The notes under the pieces were generated by a model, which worked only from the letters and a program-made list of their open reading frames with translations, was not told the origin of the DNA and made no database searches. This document shows positions 62,293 through 64,000 of a DNA stretch of 64,000 bases, piece after piece. Made by a program: the position numbers and the translations under genes. The DNA is taken from contig NZ_QETB01000003.1 of NCBI RefSeq assembly GCF_003123745.1, positions 310,001-374,000 on the forward strand, read 5' to 3'. Source of the stretch: Ancrocorticia populi (GTDB taxonomy: Bacteria > Actinomycetota > Actinomycetes > Actinomycetales > Actinomycetaceae). Every line of letters starts with the position of its first letter. The first letter of the stretch is position 1.

Positions 62293-62338
62293 CCTCCCTA
62301 ACCGGGTGCTGCGAACGGAGGGCGCCCGGTTAGGGAGG
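62293..62338. terminator. Hairpin between kinase and dehydrogenase genes
   Basis: A perfect 14-bp stem (CCTCCCTAACCGGG at 62293-62306 with its complement at 62325-62338), an 18-nt loop and no T-tract on either strand, inside the 97-bp gap. It is another example of the intra-operon hairpins seen at 7437 and 54952. Confidence 0.6.
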
Positions 62339-62360
62339 CTTACATTGGTTACAGAGCTCG

Positions 62361-63932
62361 CTACAATTCAGCCTGCGGTGATTCAGGCCTAGAGCTCGGG
62401 TACTTTTCTGCCAATTGATAGAGCTCTTGGAAGGTGTCCTTCAGTTGCGGATATAGCTTCCTCTGAACCCGAGCCACTTCCCTATACTGCTCATGCAGAT
62501 CCATGTTAGGCTCCACCGTAATTCCGAAGTGTGCCATTTCGCGAGCCGATTGCTCCACGCCGCCGGATCCATGGGCACCGATCCCAGCCATCGCAACAAC
62601 GGCAGCCCCTAGGGCTGAAATCTCGTCTTCCGCACACAACGTGATGGGCACACCTGCCGTATCCGCCATAATCTGACGCCACAGTTCGGAACGCGTTCCG
62701 CCTCCCATCGCTCGAAGCGTCGTGATCTTTGTTCCGGTACCGGCCTCGATCGATTCGAGGTTGAGCTTCATTTCGAAGCCGATGGACTCCAAGATTGACC
62801 GGTACATGTGTGCTCTGGAGTGAGTTCCTCGCCAACCCACCACGGCGCCTCGAGCGATGGCGTCCCAATAGGGAGATTGCACCGCGTTCCAATACGGCAG
62901 GGTGATGAGGCCCTCGCAACCTGGAGGAATCTCTGAGGCCGCGGCATCAAGTTCAGGATCAGGTTCGCCCAAAAGCTTGGGATCACCGAGTGTCTCGCGG
63001 AACCATCCGGCCAGATACGAACCCGAAGATTGCACCACCTCGAATACGAAATCTCCAGGCACGCCGCCAACAAGAGTGCGGAACACGGGATCGTATACGT
63101 AATCATGAGAGGCAACTCCGGCATTCACCGCAGTGCCTAGGTTCAGATAGGCCACATCGGGAGTTACGGCAGCGGCGCCAACACCGGCGGCCTGACCGTC
63201 TCCGAGTCCGGAGATGATGGGGGTCGATGCGGAAATGCCCCATTCGCTCGCAAGTTCTGGCTTCAGGGTGCCCATGACGCTTCCCGGTGGAACCAGATCG
63301 GGCATCTGATCGCGGCGCAACCCAGCTATATCCAATAGTTCATCTGCGTAGTCAAACCGCTTGATATCGAGAATGCCGAGTGAATCTGCAGAGGCGGTAG
63401 ACGCAGCCCAGCGCCCGGTCAGATTGAACGTGATGTAGGCGAGAACATCGGTCACCTTATCGGCGCCCTCAAGAACTCCCGGTTCGTTCTCCTTGACCCA
63501 GATCATCTTATAAAGCGCGGGTGTCACTCCCGCAGGCTTCCCGGAAAGCTCATGAATGTGTGCGGACCCGTAGCGTTCAATCTGGCTTGCCGCCCTAGAA
63601 TCCAGCCACAGAATACCGCGCCGTAGTGGTGTCCCATCAGTTGTAAAGGGTGCGAAGGATTCACGCTGATGCGTAATGCCGATCGCTTTAACCCGGTCCT
63701 TGTCCTGCGTTGACAGCTTCGATAGAACTTCGGCAATCGTGTCGCGGGATGTCTCCCACCAGCGGCTCGCTGTGTGTTCATACTCATCCATCGCAGGCGT
63801 ATGCAGTTGGATGTTTCGTTTCGCCGTATGCCAAACATTGCCGGCAGCATCAACAACGATCGCCTTCGTTGACGTAGTCGAGGAATCTAGCGCCACAACT
63901 AGCGGACCATCTTGTAGAAATTCGGAACTCAT
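62361..63932 (-). CDS. FGGY-family carbohydrate kinase
   Basis: A 523-residue sugar kinase of the FGGY family, nearest to xylulokinase/gluconokinase-like members. The phosphate loop is VVALDSSTTSTKAIVVDAAG (near 12-31), then ITHQRESFAPF, WLDSRAA, the catalytic Asp region SGLGDGQAAGVGA and the C-terminal ATP-binding segment LRAMGGGTRSELWRQIMAD with ISALGAAVVAMAGIGA. It acts in the cytoplasm, phosphorylating a ketose or polyol. It is followed by a zinc dehydrogenase across a hairpin. A hairpin also stands just before it, so it may be an internal gene of a longer operon that begins beyond the window. Confidence 0.88.
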   Translation of the reverse strand: MSSEFLQDGPLVVALDSSTTSTKAIVVDAAGNVWHTAKRNIQLHTPAMDEYEHTASRWWETSRDTIAEVLSKLSTQDKDRVKAIGITHQRESFAPFTTDGTPLRRGILWLDSRAASQIERYGSAHIHELSGKPAGVTPALYKMIWVKENEPGVLEGADKVTDVLAYITFNLTGRWAASTASADSLGILDIKRFDYADELLDIAGLRRDQMPDLVPPGSVMGTLKPELASEWGISASTPIISGLGDGQAAGVGAAAVTPDVAYLNLGTAVNAGVASHDYVYDPVFRTLVGGVPGDFVFEVVQSSGSYLAGWFRETLGDPKLLGEPDPELDAAASEIPPGCEGLITLPYWNAVQSPYWDAIARGAVVGWRGTHSRAHMYRSILESIGFEMKLNLESIEAGTGTKITTLRAMGGGTRSELWRQIMADTAGVPITLCAEDEISALGAAVVAMAGIGAHGSGGVEQSAREMAHFGITVEPNMDLHEQYREVARVQRKLYPQLKDTFQELYQLAEKYPSSRPESPQAEL

Positions 63933-63952
63933 CTCGCCTTTACCTCCCTGAT

Positions 63953-63983
63953 CTGGATTGCTGCAGCACTGCGAGCAATCCAG
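63953..63983. terminator. Hairpin upstream of the FGGY kinase gene
   Basis: A perfect 10-bp stem (CTGGATTGCT at 63953-63962 with AGCAATCCAG at 63974-63983) and an 11-nt loop, 20 bp before the kinase start on the minus strand. No T-tract. It is probably the end of, or a gap hairpin after, a gene outside the window. Confidence 0.5.
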
Positions 63984-64000
63984 CTGCCATGCTACCTGCC

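Noticed and set aside
1-64000. Search for tRNA, rRNA, CRISPR, prophage and transposase genes
   Set aside because: No cloverleaf-like gene, spaced repeat array or recognisable recombinase/transposase was seen on either strand.

Overview
The window looks like a chromosomal segment of a carbohydrate-feeding Gram-positive actinobacterium, most likely near Actinomycetaceae. The reasons are moderately high G+C by eye, GTG and TTG starts with strong Shine-Dalgarno sequences, LPxTG-anchored surface enzymes, many LacI-type regulators and a Streptomyces-like PHO box. The species cannot be named from the sequence alone. No rRNA, tRNA, CRISPR array, prophage or insertion sequence was seen.

Layout. (1) 1-2128: end of a CapA-like phosphoesterase gene and an AbgA-like M20 amidohydrolase. 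(2) 2282-16036: a sugar-utilisation locus with a LacI regulator, GH36 alpha-galactosidase, ABC sugar importer, GH5-like hydrolase, an AXE1-type esterase and two unusual FAD oxidoreductases. A 16-bp operator (TCTAC-WCYA-GTAGA type) occurs five times, in front of every transcription unit, so it reads as one regulon. (3) 16333-22857: a 2174-residue wall-anchored GH92 fused to a PAP2 acid phosphatase. A second wall-anchored GH92 lies at 29929-33039. Both have the same 14-bp LacI-type operator in their promoters. (4) 23039-29434: an aspartase-family lyase, a LacI regulator and a three-gene operon (PcaB/ASL-type lyase, DASS anion transporter, DapA-family aldolase) behind two matching palindromes. 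(5) 33040-44284: two ABC-F genes (one with a possible leader peptide, one with a TetR gene and a 20-bp palindrome), an aldo/keto reductase, a secreted HNH nuclease, a LuxR regulator, a second DASS transporter and a Na/Pi symporter with a PHO box. (6) 44346-49441: GH3 glucosidase, MgtC-like protein and pyruvate oxidase. (7) 49646-51418: a DUF559 nuclease-like gene between two copies of a repeat that includes the 3' end of the neighbouring GH51 gene. (8) 51385-59675: an arabinogalactan-type operon (two permeases, binding protein, GH35, GH51) with a divergent LacI and twin operators. (9) 59780-63932: a small membrane protein, a VOC protein, a polyol-type dehydrogenase and an FGGY kinase.

How it fits together. 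The organism appears to take apart plant and yeast polymers: galactosides possibly with acetylated mannan (region 2), phosphorylated yeast mannan (region 3) and arabinogalactan (region 8). Each set has its own LacI switch. The strongest candidate for an undescribed system is the GH92-PAP2 fusion. Its GH92 part has Gln where the general-acid Glu is expected, as reported for mannose-phosphate-uncapping GH92 enzymes. It may uncap Man-1-P-6-Man and then remove the exposed 6-phosphate in one wall-bound protein. The second candidate is the five-operator regulon with its paired FAD oxidoreductases of unknown reaction.
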